NCBI GenBank assembly: GCA_944325505.1
Contig: CALVAJ010000008.1
Location: 1-64,000 of the forward strand
Length of the DNA: 64,000 bases
Reading direction: 5' to 3'
Origin: an uncultured Bacteroidales bacterium
Lineage (GTDB): Bacteria > Bacteroidota > Bacteroidia > Bacteroidales > UBA932
Shown here: in pieces, positions 16,937 to 26,466 of the stretch
Layout of the letters: each line of letters starts with the position of its first letter
How positions within the stretch are numbered: the first letter of the stretch is position 1
The notes under the pieces: model-generated
What the model saw: the letters and a program-made list of their open reading frames with translations, nothing else
The model's database searches: none
What the model was told of the DNA's origin: nothing
Position numbers and translations under genes: made by a program

Positions 16937-18478
16937 ATGGCAGACGAGGTAAAAAGACGGTCTTCAAGGAAGAAAGATGCCGTGAACCTCGAAACATTAG
17001 GGCTTGAGATGGGAAACAAACCGCCTCAAGCTCTTGATGTAGAAGAGGCTGTCATAGGCGCTCTGCTCATAGAGCCGGGCTGTGTCGACGAGGCCATGGA
17101 GGAGCTTACCCCTTCATGCTTCTATAGTGAAAGGCACAGGATGGTCTTTCAGGCCATGGTCTCGCTTTCCAATGAGCATTCTCCTATCGACATCCTCACC
17201 GTTACCCAGAAACTCAAGGCTGACGGGAATCTCGAAGTCGTGGGCGGGGCCGTGGCTCTGGCGCAGCTTTCACAGAAAGTCGGTGCCGCCGCGCACATAG
17301 AAGTGTATATCAAGATACTCAAGCAGAAGAGTATCCAGAGGGAGCTGATAACCGCTTCCTATGATATACTCAAGAACTCCTATGACGATTCGACCAATGT
17401 CGATGACCTTATTGACATGGCCCAGACAAAGATTTTCGCTGCCATACAGAATAATGTCAAGAAGGATGTCCAGGAGATAGGCTCTGTCATCAACCAGGCT
17501 ATTCAGGACATAGAGAACCTCCAGAATACCACAGGGCTGAGTGGAGTGCCGTCCGGCTTCCAGTCCCTTGACAAGATCACTCTCGGCTGGCAGGCTTCGG
17601 ACCTTATCATTCTTGCGGCGCGGCCTTCGGTCGGAAAGACCGCCTTTGTGCTCAATGTCGCAAGGAACGCCGCAGTGGACTATCATATGCCGGTGGCTTT
17701 CTTTTCCCTTGAAATGCCGGCAATCCAGCTTGCAAAACGTATGATGGTGACAGAGACCGGCCTTAATGCCGACAAGGTAAAGGGCGGCCAGAAACTGGAG
17801 CCGTACGAGTGGAAGCAGCTCGAGGAGAAACTCAAGGATCTGACCAAGGCCCCGCTGTACATAGACGATACCCCGTCCCTTCCTGTGATGGAGTTCCGTT
17901 CCAAGGTGAAGCGTCTTGTGAAACAGAAGGGGGTAAGGCTTGTAATCGTCGATTATCTTCAGCTTATGCAGGGACCTACGGAGCTCCGCGGCATGCGCGA
18001 GCAGGAAGTCGCGGCCATATCCAGGACGCTTAAAGCCACTGCAAAAGAGATGAATGTCCCTATCATAGCGCTTTCCCAGCTGAGCCGGCAGGCTGTCCAG
18101 CGCACGGGAAGCAACAACCGTCCCCAGCTCAGCGACCTGCGCGAGTCAGGTTCCATAGAGCAGGATGCGGATATGGTCCTTTTTATCCACAGGTATGACT
18201 ATCAGGGACTTTCCGATAATCCTGAGGATGTCGGAAAAACATCTCTGATAATCGCAAAGCACAGGAACGGAGAAATCGGCGAGCTCGATATGATGTTCCG
18301 TGCTTCGGAGGTGCGTTTCGTGGATATGGCGGATTCTCTTGTGGGCAGCATATCCGATATGCCTGTATCATCGGCCATGAATGACGATGTGCCTTTCGGT
18401 CCACCGGATGATTTCCGGCCGGGGGAAGGCTTCCCTTCAGGAGGTGCGGATTTCGGGGTTAACAATGATTTCATGTAG
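16937..18478 (+). CDS. dnaB: Replicative DNA helicase DnaB
   Basis: Hexameric 5'-3' helicase that opens the replication fork. The 513-residue protein has the N-terminal DnaB domain from PPQALDVEEAVIGALL, a linker, and a RecA-like C-terminal domain with Walker A RPSVGKTAFV, Walker B VRLVIVDYLQLM, QLSRQAVQR, and DLRESGSIEQDAD. No intein is inserted. The last 50 residues are a low-complexity Gly/Pro/Asp tail. It is coupled to the zinc-ribbon gene upstream. Confidence 0.97.
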   Translation: MADEVKRRSSRKKDAVNLETLGLEMGNKPPQALDVEEAVIGALLIEPGCVDEAMEELTPSCFYSERHRMVFQAMVSLSNEHSPIDILTVTQKLKADGNLEVVGGAVALAQLSQKVGAAAHIEVYIKILKQKSIQRELITASYDILKNSYDDSTNVDDLIDMAQTKIFAAIQNNVKKDVQEIGSVINQAIQDIENLQNTTGLSGVPSGFQSLDKITLGWQASDLIILAARPSVGKTAFVLNVARNAAVDYHMPVAFFSLEMPAIQLAKRMMVTETGLNADKVKGGQKLEPYEWKQLEEKLKDLTKAPLYIDDTPSLPVMEFRSKVKRLVKQKGVRLVIVDYLQLMQGPTELRGMREQEVAAISRTLKATAKEMNVPIIALSQLSRQAVQRTGSNNRPQLSDLRESGSIEQDADMVLFIHRYDYQGLSDNPEDVGKTSLIIAKHRNGEIGELDMMFRASEVRFVDMADSLVGSISDMPVSSAMNDDVPFGPPDDFRPGEGFPSGGADFGVNNDFM

Positions 18479-18485
18479 GCTCCGT

Positions 18486-19364
18486 ATGTCCAGGCTTTCT
18501 GTCATATCGGTACTTGCCTGTGCGGTCTGCTGCTTTCCGGCGTTTTCACAGGACGTGGTCGATGCCGGAAGTTCCGGCGGCTGCATACCCGTCCGGACTG
18601 TTGCCGAAGACGATCTTGCGTATAAGTCCGGTGAACGGTTCTCCTTTACCATACATTATGAATGGGGAGCCATCGATTCCGATGTAGGCTGGGCTTCCGT
18701 AAGCCTCGATACCGTGTCTTTCAACGGGGAAAAGGCATTCCATTGTTCTGTCTACGGCCGGACTACCCGTCTTTACGATCTTTTTTTCAAGGTCAGGGAG
18801 GATTTCCAGTCATGGTTTACCGCAGACGGACTGAAACCTCTGAAATTCACCAGAAATACACGGGAAGGCAAATATGAGGCGAGGAATACGTATTCATATA
18901 TGTGGGACAGTCCCGAAGACTCCGTATACATAGCTGCCGATGTCTTCACGTCTTCCGGCGGACCGCGTTCTGTCAGGCTCCCTCTGGGCGCCTGTACCTA
19001 TGACCTCCCGTCCCTGTTCTACCTTGCCAGGAATATAGATATGGACAAGGTCGTCCCTGATGTCAAATATCCTATGACATTCGCTATCGATGACGATGTG
19101 TACAACGTCTATTTCATATACAGGGGCAGGGAGAGGAAGAAGGTAAAGGGATTCGGTACGGTGAACACAATGAAGTTTTCGGCAAAGCTCCTCGCCGGAA
19201 ACGTCTTTACCGGTGACGAGGACCTTACCGTATGGATTTCGGATGACAGTAACAGGATTCCTGTCCTGTTCGAGGCCCCGATACTCGTCGGAGTGGCCTC
19301 AGGACGCATTGAAAGCTGTTCCGGGCTGAAGTATCCGTTCACTTCATTGGTGAAGAAGCGTTAG
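18486..19364 (+). CDS. DUF3108 domain exported protein
   Basis: The 292-residue product begins with a signal peptide (MSRLSVISVLACAVCCFPAF then SQ) and continues with a beta-rich DUF3108 domain (YKSGERFSFTIHYEWGAIDS, VSLDTVSFNGEKAFHCSV). The domain is thought to form a periplasmic or outer-membrane-associated barrel; function is unknown. The frame is open further upstream within dnaB, and a start at 18465 is possible, but the ATG at 18486, eight bases after the dnaB stop, gives the cleaner signal sequence. Confidence 0.85.
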   Translation: MSRLSVISVLACAVCCFPAFSQDVVDAGSSGGCIPVRTVAEDDLAYKSGERFSFTIHYEWGAIDSDVGWASVSLDTVSFNGEKAFHCSVYGRTTRLYDLFFKVREDFQSWFTADGLKPLKFTRNTREGKYEARNTYSYMWDSPEDSVYIAADVFTSSGGPRSVRLPLGACTYDLPSLFYLARNIDMDKVVPDVKYPMTFAIDDDVYNVYFIYRGRERKKVKGFGTVNTMKFSAKLLAGNVFTGDEDLTVWISDDSNRIPVLFEAPILVGVASGRIESCSGLKYPFTSLVKKR

Positions 19365-19447
19365 CGTATTGCCATTCCGGGCATTGAAATGATAATTGTT
19401 TTGTGATCCTGGACGAAGTCGGAGGATCTGGTTTAATAAAAGAGTTT

Positions 19448-19867
19448 ATGTCGAAAAACGAAATATCGCATATCGGCAGGGTCAAGGAAATGACTCCTGA
19501 ATCCACTGTCGTGGAAATCATTTCCTCGTCTGCCTGCTCGGCCTGCCATGCCAAAGGCCTGTGCGGCGTGTCAGAAGAGAAAGTCAAGGAAATAGAGGTC
19601 CCTACGGACCCTTATGCTACATGGAATGTCGGTGATGAGGTCCGTGTCATGCTCAGGCAGACGATGGGGCTGAAGGCCGTCTGGATTTCTTATGTGATAC
19701 CTTTGCTCATTTTAATGATTTTAATATTAACTTTGTCCGCCGTTAAATTGCACGAGGCTCTCGTGGGGCTCGTGTCGGTCTGCGCCGTGGCTGTCTATTA
19801 TCTGGTCATTTACCTTATGAAGGACAGGCTGGCCAAGGATTTCGTTTTCTACCTGAAAGAAAAGTAG
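19448..19867 (+). CDS. rseC: RseC/SoxR-reducing family membrane protein
   Basis: A 139-residue RseC-family protein: a cysteine-rich N-terminus (SACSACHAKGLC) likely holding a metal or Fe-S centre, then two membrane helices near residues 80-98 and 103-121. In Proteobacteria RseC and Rnf help reduce SoxR. In Bacteroidota it typically heads the rnf cluster, as here, 23 bp before rnfB, and is assumed to be an Rnf accessory. An upstream GTG (19403) is in frame, but the ATG at 19448 fits the family N-terminus. Confidence 0.88.
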   Translation: MSKNEISHIGRVKEMTPESTVVEIISSSACSACHAKGLCGVSEEKVKEIEVPTDPYATWNVGDEVRVMLRQTMGLKAVWISYVIPLLILMILILTLSAVKLHEALVGLVSVCAVAVYYLVIYLMKDRLAKDFVFYLKEK

Positions 19868-19890
19868 GAATATTTTTAAATGACACTATA

Positions 19891-20877
19891 ATGACAACAA
19901 CAATTATCTGGACTATTGCGATCATCACCCTTCTCGGCGTCGTGCTTGCGGTAGTCCTTTACCTTGTAGCGAAGAAGTTCAAGGTGGAGGAAGACCCGAG
20001 GATCGATGAAGTCGAGAAAGTGATGCCCGGGGCCAACTGCGGAGGCTGCGGATTTGCCGGATGCCGAGCTTTTGCCCAATCCTGCGTCGAGGCCATGAAT
20101 CTGGACAGCAATTTCTGTCCTGTCGGCGGCAATGACGTTATGAAGAAAGTCGCCGCCGTCCTCGGACTGGAGGTCAAGGAAAAGGCTCCTATGGTAGCTG
20201 TCGTGCGCTGTAACGGAACCTGTGCCAACCGTCCGAAGACCAGCGAGTACGACGGTTATCAGTCTTGTAAGGTGAAAGCGGCGCTTTACAGCGGCGACAC
20301 CGGATGCTTTTACGGATGCCTCGGATGCGGGGACTGTGTGGCCGCCTGCCAGTTCGGCGCCATTTCCATGGACCCGGAGACAGGACTTCCTGTGGTGGAC
20401 GAAGAAAAGTGTACGGCATGCGGCGCCTGTGTCAAGGCTTGTCCGAAGAGGATTATAGAGCTCCGCAACAAGGGTCCGAAGAACCGCCGGGTATTCGTCT
20501 CCTGCGTAAACATGGAGAAAGGCGCCGTTGCAAGGAAATCATGTAAGGCGGCCTGCATCGGCTGCGGCAAGTGCGAGAAGGCATGCCCGTTCGGAGCTAT
20601 CAAGGTGGAACACAATGTCGCCTATATCGATTTCGAGAAATGCAGGCTTTGCCGCAAGTGTGTAGTCGAATGCCCTACCGGTGCCATTCACGATGTGAAT
20701 TTCCCGACTCCTGCAGTAAAACCTGCACCGAAGCCGGCTGCTCCGGCACAGGTCGCAACGCCTGCAGCACCTGCACCGAAGCCGGCTGAAACAGCCGCTC
20801 CTGCAGCAGAAAAACCTGTTGCTCCGGTGAAGGGAACGGAAAAGGAAGTTGAACCCGAGAAAAAGAGCGAGGAGTAG
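19891..20877 (+). CDS. rnfB: Rnf complex subunit RnfB
   Basis: Iron-sulfur subunit that accepts electrons from reduced ferredoxin for the ion-translocating ferredoxin:NAD+ oxidoreductase. Residues 5-27 form a membrane anchor, followed by the four-cysteine Fe-S domain (NCGGCGFAGCRAF and C at FAQSC) and several ferredoxin-type motifs: CLGCGDCVAAC, CTACGACVKACP, CIGCGKCEKACP and CRLCRKCVVECP. The C-terminal 55 residues are an Ala/Pro/Lys-rich tail encoded by near-identical DNA copies of CCTGCACCGAAGCCGGCTG; the tail is probably disordered. The gene is three bases ahead of rnfC. Confidence 0.95.
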   Translation: MTTTIIWTIAIITLLGVVLAVVLYLVAKKFKVEEDPRIDEVEKVMPGANCGGCGFAGCRAFAQSCVEAMNLDSNFCPVGGNDVMKKVAAVLGLEVKEKAPMVAVVRCNGTCANRPKTSEYDGYQSCKVKAALYSGDTGCFYGCLGCGDCVAACQFGAISMDPETGLPVVDEEKCTACGACVKACPKRIIELRNKGPKNRRVFVSCVNMEKGAVARKSCKAACIGCGKCEKACPFGAIKVEHNVAYIDFEKCRLCRKCVVECPTGAIHDVNFPTPAVKPAPKPAAPAQVATPAAPAPKPAETAAPAAEKPVAPVKGTEKEVEPEKKSEE

Positions 20878-20880
20878 ACC

Positions 20881-22245
20881 ATGAAGACGTTTTCAATAGG
20901 TGGCGTACACCCGGATGACAAGAAAATATCCGCAGGCAGCAAGATAGAAGTCCTGCCTGTTCCCAAGACTGTATACATATCCATGGCCCAGCATCTTGGA
21001 GGGCCGGCGAAAGCCATTGTCGCTCCTGGCGACAGGGTGAAGACCGGACAGGTGATAGGGGAGCCTACAGGGTTCATTTCAGCTTATGTCCATTCTTCCG
21101 TGACCGGCACTGTAAAATCTGTCGGGTTGAGGAAGGATCTTGCCGGTATCCAGGTGATCCATGTGGAGATAGAGACGGAACCTGACGAGTGGGCAGAAGG
21201 AATAGACACTTCAGATACGCTCGTAACTGAAATCCCGCAGGACAGACAGTTCATTATCGACAGGATAAAGAACAACGGTGTCGTCGGACTCGGCGGCGCC
21301 ACTTTCCCGACCCATGTGAAACTCTGTCCTCCACCGGACAAGAAGGCCGAGTGTCTGATTCTCAACGGGGCGGAATGCGAGCCTTATCTGACTTCCGACT
21401 ACCGTATAATGCTTGAAAAGACCAGGCAGATAGTGGTAGGGGCCGCTCTCATGAAGAAAGTCCTGGGCGTATCGAAAGCCGTAATAGGTATCGAGGAGAA
21501 CAAGCCTGAAGCTATCAAGGCCATGTCGGCTGCAGTGGCAGAGCTGCAGAAAGTGTCACAGGACTATAGCGGAATCGAAGTGCAGACCCTCAAGAAGAAA
21601 TATCCCCAGGGCGGTGAAAAACAGTTGATCGATGCCGTCATGCACCGTCAGGTGAAGTCGATGGGACTTCCTATCGATGTCGGTGCAGTCGTGCAGAATG
21701 TGGCTACTTCTCTGGCAGTCTACGATGCTGTCCAGAAGAATATGCCTTTGATTTCCAATACGCTTACCGTTACGGGTGACTGCCTTCCTGCAGACCGGCA
21801 GAAAAATTATCTGTTCCGTATCGGCTACCCTCTTTCATATATCGCCGGGTATAACGGCGGAGTGCCGGCAGAGGCCGTCAAAATCATCAGCGGCGGCCCT
21901 ATGATGGGTAAGGCTGTATCCAATCTTGATGCTGCTACCCTGAAAGGTTCTTCTTCGATTCTTTACATGACTCAGGAGCAGACCGCCAGGAAGCCGGAGT
22001 CTAACTGCATCCGTTGCGGAAAATGCGCCGAGGCCTGTCCGATGGGTCTGGAGCCGTTCCTGCTCAACAAGCTGGCCCGCAACGGTATGATGGAGGATCT
22101 GGAGGCGAACGCCGTACAGGACTGTATCGAATGCGGATGCTGCCTCTACAGCTGTCCTGCAAATATCCCTCTGCTGGATGTCATAAGAGTGGCCAAAGGC
22201 GAAGTAATCAGAGCGATGCGTGCCCGCACGGCTCCAAAGAAATAA
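20881..22245 (+). CDS. rnfC: Rnf complex subunit RnfC
   Basis: Peripheral subunit that carries the NADH-facing FMN site of Rnf. The 454-residue protein is the compact form. It has the N-terminal lipoyl-like fold, the nucleotide-binding glycine loop GVVGLGGATFPTHVK, an SLBB domain, and two [4Fe-4S] motifs at the C-terminus (CIRCGKCAEACP and CIECGCCLYSCP). It is preceded by rnfB and followed 20 bp later by rnfD. Confidence 0.96.
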   Translation: MKTFSIGGVHPDDKKISAGSKIEVLPVPKTVYISMAQHLGGPAKAIVAPGDRVKTGQVIGEPTGFISAYVHSSVTGTVKSVGLRKDLAGIQVIHVEIETEPDEWAEGIDTSDTLVTEIPQDRQFIIDRIKNNGVVGLGGATFPTHVKLCPPPDKKAECLILNGAECEPYLTSDYRIMLEKTRQIVVGAALMKKVLGVSKAVIGIEENKPEAIKAMSAAVAELQKVSQDYSGIEVQTLKKKYPQGGEKQLIDAVMHRQVKSMGLPIDVGAVVQNVATSLAVYDAVQKNMPLISNTLTVTGDCLPADRQKNYLFRIGYPLSYIAGYNGGVPAEAVKIISGGPMMGKAVSNLDAATLKGSSSILYMTQEQTARKPESNCIRCGKCAEACPMGLEPFLLNKLARNGMMEDLEANAVQDCIECGCCLYSCPANIPLLDVIRVAKGEVIRAMRARTAPKK

Positions 22246-22265
22246 TGAAATAAAAATTACAGGCA

Positions 22266-23246
22266 ATGAATAGAATATTGGTTTCACCGTCTCCACATAT
22301 CCACGCGAAGACTTCCACTTCGGTCCTCATGCGTGATGTGGTGATAGCCCTGCTGCCTTCGGTCATCGTCTCCATACTCTACTATGGTGCGGCGGCCATC
22401 GGCCTTCTGGCAGCGAGCGTGGTATCATGTATCCTGGTGGAATATCTCATCACCAGATTCATGTTCAAGGCCCCGAGTACGATAGGGGACTGGTCTTCAT
22501 CCGTGACAGGTGTCCTGCTGTTCCTGAATCTTCCTCCTTCCTGCCCTTGGTGGGTGGCAGTGATAGGCGCCATCTTCGCAATCGGAGTCATCAAGATGAC
22601 TTTCGGCGGACTGGGTCAGAATCTTTTCAACCCTGCCATTGCAGCCAGGGTGTTCCTTCTGGTTTCATTCCCAACATTCATGACCAACTGGGCCGCTCCG
22701 AAAGGCTTCCTCGGTGTGGACGCCGTTTCCGGAGCCACACCTCTGGGAATCGTCAAGGAAGGGCTGGCGCAGGGGCTGACACTTCCGGAAATCTATGCAC
22801 AGCATGATTTCTCGTACCTGCAGACCCTGTTTATAAACATTGGAGGCTCGGTAGGCGAGATTTCCGCCATAGCCATTCTGGCTGGATTCGTATATCTTCT
22901 GGCACGCAAAGTCATCAGGCCTTATATCACGCTTTCGATCCTGGCTACCGTATTTGTGTTCTCGGGGATATTCTGGCTCGTCAACCCTGACCAGTACACC
23001 GATCCGCTTTTCAACCTTCTCACCGGAGGTGTCCTTCTCGGTGCCGTATTCATGGCCACCGACTATGTGACATCCCCTATGAGCGACAAGGGCGGTGTCA
23101 TCTTCGGTGTAGGCATAGGTCTTCTGACTATCCTGATAAGGTATTTCGGTTCATATCCGGAAGGAATGTCATTCGCAATCCTGATCATGAACTCGGTTGT
23201 GCCTCTTATCAACAAATTCTGCAAACAAAAGAAATACGGGAGGTAA
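22266..23246 (+). CDS. rnfD: Rnf complex subunit RnfD
   Basis: Integral membrane subunit with about nine helices over 326 residues and a covalently bound FMN. The expected attachment motif is GVDAVSGATPLGI, where the Thr takes the flavin. The N-terminus SPSPHIHAKTSTSVLMRDV is characteristic. The gene ends four bases before rnfG. Confidence 0.96.
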   Translation: MNRILVSPSPHIHAKTSTSVLMRDVVIALLPSVIVSILYYGAAAIGLLAASVVSCILVEYLITRFMFKAPSTIGDWSSSVTGVLLFLNLPPSCPWWVAVIGAIFAIGVIKMTFGGLGQNLFNPAIAARVFLLVSFPTFMTNWAAPKGFLGVDAVSGATPLGIVKEGLAQGLTLPEIYAQHDFSYLQTLFINIGGSVGEISAIAILAGFVYLLARKVIRPYITLSILATVFVFSGIFWLVNPDQYTDPLFNLLTGGVLLGAVFMATDYVTSPMSDKGGVIFGVGIGLLTILIRYFGSYPEGMSFAILIMNSVVPLINKFCKQKKYGR

Positions 23247-23250
23247 AATC

Positions 23251-23895
23251 ATGGCTGTACAATCATCATTCAAGAATATGGTGCTGTGCCTGCTGGTAAT
23301 ATGCTTCGTAAGTTCCGCCCTGCTCGCAGTAGTCTATGCTGTGACTAAGGCTCCGATCGAAGCGGCGGCCGCAGCCAAGACCAACAATGCCATTGCGCAG
23401 GTCGTGCCTGAGTTCGACGGTACTCCTGAACTTTCGCAGATCAATGTGGCCGGCACCGATTATACTTATTATAAGGTATCCAAGGACGGTGCTGTCGCAG
23501 GCTATGCGATAATGGCCGCCGCTACAGGGTTCAGCGGTCCGGTTTCACTTATGGTAGGGGTTACTGCCGACGGTATCATCTACAATACTTCCGTACTCTC
23601 CCAGAGCGAGACTCCAGGACTCGGAGCCAAATGTACCGAGCCTGCATTTGCAGACCAGTTCAGGAATTTCAACCCTGCAGAAAAGGTGCTCAAAGTAAAG
23701 AAGGACGGCGGCGATGTCGATGCCATTACAGCATCCACCATTACTTCAAGGGCATATACCAATGCGGTACAGATCGCAATAGATGTCTACAAGGCGATAA
23801 CGACCGGCGCCCAGCCGGATGCCGCATCCGGAGCTTCAGTTTCAGCAAACGGTTCTTCTGAACCGGAAAACAATGGAGGACAGGACAATGAGTAA
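23251..23895 (+). CDS. rnfG: Rnf complex subunit RnfG
   Basis: Periplasm-facing subunit with one N-terminal helix (residues 10-32) and an FMN-binding domain. The flavin attachment Thr lies in DAITASTITSRAY. The start is the ATG at 23251, preceded by GGGAGG at 23239, an unusually good ribosome-binding site for this order; an upstream in-frame start would lie inside rnfD. The C-terminus is a Ser/Gly/Glu-rich tail. The stop overlaps the rnfE start by eight bases. Confidence 0.95.
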   Translation: MAVQSSFKNMVLCLLVICFVSSALLAVVYAVTKAPIEAAAAAKTNNAIAQVVPEFDGTPELSQINVAGTDYTYYKVSKDGAVAGYAIMAAATGFSGPVSLMVGVTADGIIYNTSVLSQSETPGLGAKCTEPAFADQFRNFNPAEKVLKVKKDGGDVDAITASTITSRAYTNAVQIAIDVYKAITTGAQPDAASGASVSANGSSEPENNGGQDNE

Positions 23896-24472
23896 ACTTC
23901 AGCTTATAACCAAAGGACTTATAAAGGAGAATCCTACATTTGTCCTTATTCTCGGTATGTGTCCTACCCTGGCCACAACTACTTCGGCAATGAACGGAAT
24001 GGGCATGGGATTCGCGACCCTGTTCGTGCTTGTGCTCTCGAACATGGCGATTTCTGCTGCAGCCCCGTATATTCCGGACAAGGTGCGCATCCCGTCATAT
24101 ATCGTGATTATCGCAGCCTTCGTGACTATCCTCCAGTTCATCATGCAGGCTTATACTCCTGCAATGTACGAGACCCTTGGACTGTTCATCCCTCTTATAG
24201 TGGTGAACTGCATCGTGCTCGGGCGTGCCGAGGCCTTCGCCAACAAGAACAGCGTCATCGACTCTGCCTGTGACGGACTCGGTATCGGACTCGGATTCAC
24301 CCTGGCCCTGACTGTGCTCGGCCTTATCCGCGAGATTATCGGAAGCGGCTCGGCATTCGGGTTCAAGTTCATCTCAGGTGACGGTATCCTTGTGTTCGTA
24401 CTTGCGCCAGGCGCATTCCTTGCGCTTGGGTATCTTATCGTGCTTTTCAGAAAACTTACGGCTAAAAAGTAG
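23888..24472 (+). CDS. rnfE: Rnf complex subunit RnfE
   Basis: Membrane subunit of about 194 residues with six helices, including MCPTLATTTSAMNGMGMG, which resembles the paired half-helix of RnfA/E that holds an iron-sulfur centre. Start ATG 23888 overlaps the end of rnfG by eight bases. RnfE and RnfA are homologous and form an inverted pair in the membrane. Confidence 0.95.
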   Translation: MSKLQLITKGLIKENPTFVLILGMCPTLATTTSAMNGMGMGFATLFVLVLSNMAISAAAPYIPDKVRIPSYIVIIAAFVTILQFIMQAYTPAMYETLGLFIPLIVVNCIVLGRAEAFANKNSVIDSACDGLGIGLGFTLALTVLGLIREIIGSGSAFGFKFISGDGILVFVLAPGAFLALGYLIVLFRKLTAKK

Positions 24473-24478
24473 AAGGTT

Positions 24479-25078
24479 ATGGAGTATATAATTATCATCA
24501 TATCGGCGATATTCGTAAACAATATCCTGCTGTCGCAGTTCCTGGGCTGCTGTCCGTTCCTCGGGGTTTCCAACAAGCTCAGTACTGCCGTGGGAATGTC
24601 CGGAGCCGTATGTTTCGTAATCACGCTTGCGACCCTGGTGACTTATCTTCTGCAGTATTACGTGCTGGTCCCGCTCCATATCGAGTTCATGCAGACGATT
24701 TCGTTCATCTTAGTGATAGCGGCTCTGGTCCAGATGGTGGAGATCGTGCTGAAAAAAGTCAGCCCGTCTCTGTATCAGGCTCTCGGAATCTTCCTCCCGC
24801 TGATTACTACCAACTGTGCCGTGCTCGGAGTTGCACTCATAGTAGTGACCAAGGAGTTCACTTTCGGTGGCGAGCCCCACATGCTGAATCTGGCCGAGTC
24901 TGTCGTGTATGCTTTTGCCACATCGGTAGGATTCGGAGTGGCGATGATCCTGTTTGCCGGCCTGCGCGAGCAGCTTGCGCTGAATAAGGTACCGAAGGCT
25001 TTCCAGGGGATTCCTATCGCCCTTATCACGGCAAGTATTCTTGCTCTCGCCTTTATGGGCTTCTCCGGACTGGTATAA
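24479..25078 (+). CDS. rnfA: Rnf complex subunit RnfA
   Basis: Membrane subunit of 199 residues with six helices. The markers [18 protein letters not shown] and [15 protein letters not shown] hold the conserved cysteines. It closes the rseC-rnfBCDGEA operon and is followed at once by the inverted-repeat element at 25082, which may terminate transcription. Confidence 0.96.
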   Translation: MEYIIIIISAIFVNNILLSQFLGCCPFLGVSNKLSTAVGMSGAVCFVITLATLVTYLLQYYVLVPLHIEFMQTISFILVIAALVQMVEIVLKKVSPSLYQALGIFLPLITTNCAVLGVALIVVTKEFTFGGEPHMLNLAESVVYAFATSVGFGVAMILFAGLREQLALNKVPKAFQGIPIALITASILALAFMGFSGLV

Positions 25079-25081
25079 AAT

Positions 25082-25200
25082 ATGGTGACTCAAAAGGGTA
25101 ATTTCTACGTTACGCTTGATTCGAAAATCCTCATGTACGGCAGTACACTGCGGTTTTCTCATCTGCGCAAGCCTTGAAATTCCTCCTTTTGAGCCACCAT
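25082..25200. repeat. Inverted-repeat element, longer copy, after rnfA
   Basis: Arms ATGGTGACTCAAAAGG (25082-25097) and CCTTTTGAGCCACCAT (25185-25200) pair with one G-T type mismatch. The interior shares GGGTAATTTCTRCGTTACGC with the element at 45047. Relative to that copy it holds 58 extra bases bounded by CTTGA on both sides. It probably forms an RNA hairpin and may end the rnf transcript. Confidence 0.75.
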
Positions 25201-25265
25201 CTTGTCAGAACATTGCAAGCCTTGAAAATCCTGAATTTATGTGAATTTTACGTGGCTGATATAAT

Positions 25266-25529
25266 ATGACAGAAAAGAAGAGCAACAATGAACCCAGGTC
25301 TGCCTCAGAGTGGTATGACCTGGGTTGTGTTTACAGGAAAAACGGTGAATTCGGGGAGGCCGTGAATGCTTTCCGGGCCGCTATTGAAGAAGCCGGGGCC
25401 CAGATGCAGCTTGTGGATGATGCAGACCTTCTGGAGCGCCTGGTATCAGTCAGGGAAAAGGCGGAGGCATCTGTCGGACTTATCCTTCGTATCACGAGCT
25501 TTGTCAACAAGGATCTGATGAATCCCTGA
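25266..25529 (+). CDS. Small TPR-like protein
   Basis: An 87-residue soluble protein with one recognisable tetratricopeptide unit (SASEWYDLGCVYRKNGEFGE followed by AVNAFRAAIEEAG) and a second helical pair. No signal peptide or membrane helix. The last 26 bases overlap the 3' end of the convergent ppx gene. Function unknown; partner binding is the usual role of TPR units. Confidence 0.7.
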   Translation: MTEKKSNNEPRSASEWYDLGCVYRKNGEFGEAVNAFRAAIEEAGAQMQLVDDADLLERLVSVREKAEASVGLILRITSFVNKDLMNP

Positions 25530-26442
25530 TGCATGATTTGAGGTACAAGTCATCTATGATACCGTCGGCCAGTCCTATTACCGGTACATAAATCGTAGTC
25601 GAGCCTAAGATATCGGCTATAGTAAGGAAAATCTCCGCTGCAGGGACTATCACATCGGCCCGGTCGGGCTTAAGGTCGAAACTTTCTATCCTTTCATCTA
25701 CGCTGAGCCCTTTAAGCGTATCGTAAAGCTCTTTCAGTGAAGCGACAGTCATTTTTGGGTAACGCTTGTCGCGGCCTTTTACCATCTTTACGAGTTTGTT
25801 GATGTTGCCTCCCGAGCCTATGAGCTCTATACCCGGATAAGATACGGAAAGGTCCTTCATGTCTTTTTTCAGCCGTTTCCATTCGTCTTCTGTTGCGGCG
25901 TTGTTGAGGATACGGACTGTTCCTATATTGTATGAACGCGAGCAGACCAGTCCTCCGTCCGAGATAAGGTTTATTTCGGTACTTCCGCCTCCTACATCGA
26001 CATACATGTAGTTGCCTTTACGGCCTTTCATGTTTTCGATGTGGTTTTCATAAACGATCCTGGCTTCTTCCTGTCCGTCTATGATTTCTATTTTGATTCC
26101 GCTGGCCTTTTCCACCCTTTTTATGATCTGCGGTCCGTTTGCGGCATCGCGCATGGCGGAAGTTGCGCAGGCTCGGTAAACATCGGTCCCGTAGATTTTC
26201 ATAAGCTGTTTGTAGCTTTTCATCAGTCTGACCAGATTCTTTTCTTTCTTTCCGGATATCTTTCCTTCCGAAAATACGTCGAATCCGAGCCGTAGCGGCA
26301 CCCTGACCAGAAGCGCCTTGTTCAGTCTGGGATGTCTGCCGGGATCTACGACTTGCTTGATGAGGAGCCTTACGGCATTGCTTCCGATGTCTATGGCTGC
26401 GAATGATTGCAGTCCGGAATAAAGTTCAGTGGCCTTTTCCAT
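25504..26442 (-). CDS. Ppx/GppA family phosphatase (exopolyphosphatase)
   Basis: Actin-like ATPase fold enzyme that removes phosphate from polyphosphate ends or converts pppGpp to ppGpp. The 312-residue protein has the N-terminal phosphate loop AAIDIGSNAVRLLI and the second loop YMYVDVGGGSTEINL, without the C-terminal HD-like domain of E. coli Ppx (513 residues), as is usual in Bacteroidota. It is 24 bp downstream of ppk1, so the pair likely sets polyphosphate levels by opposing activities. Confidence 0.92.
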   Translation of the reverse strand: MEKATELYSGLQSFAAIDIGSNAVRLLIKQVVDPGRHPRLNKALLVRVPLRLGFDVFSEGKISGKKEKNLVRLMKSYKQLMKIYGTDVYRACATSAMRDAANGPQIIKRVEKASGIKIEIIDGQEEARIVYENHIENMKGRKGNYMYVDVGGGSTEINLISDGGLVCSRSYNIGTVRILNNAATEDEWKRLKKDMKDLSVSYPGIELIGSGGNINKLVKMVKGRDKRYPKMTVASLKELYDTLKGLSVDERIESFDLKPDRADVIVPAAEIFLTIADILGSTTIYVPVIGLADGIIDDLYLKSCIRDSSDPC

Positions 26443-26466
26443 GATATTATCGGTTTTGTGGGTTGT

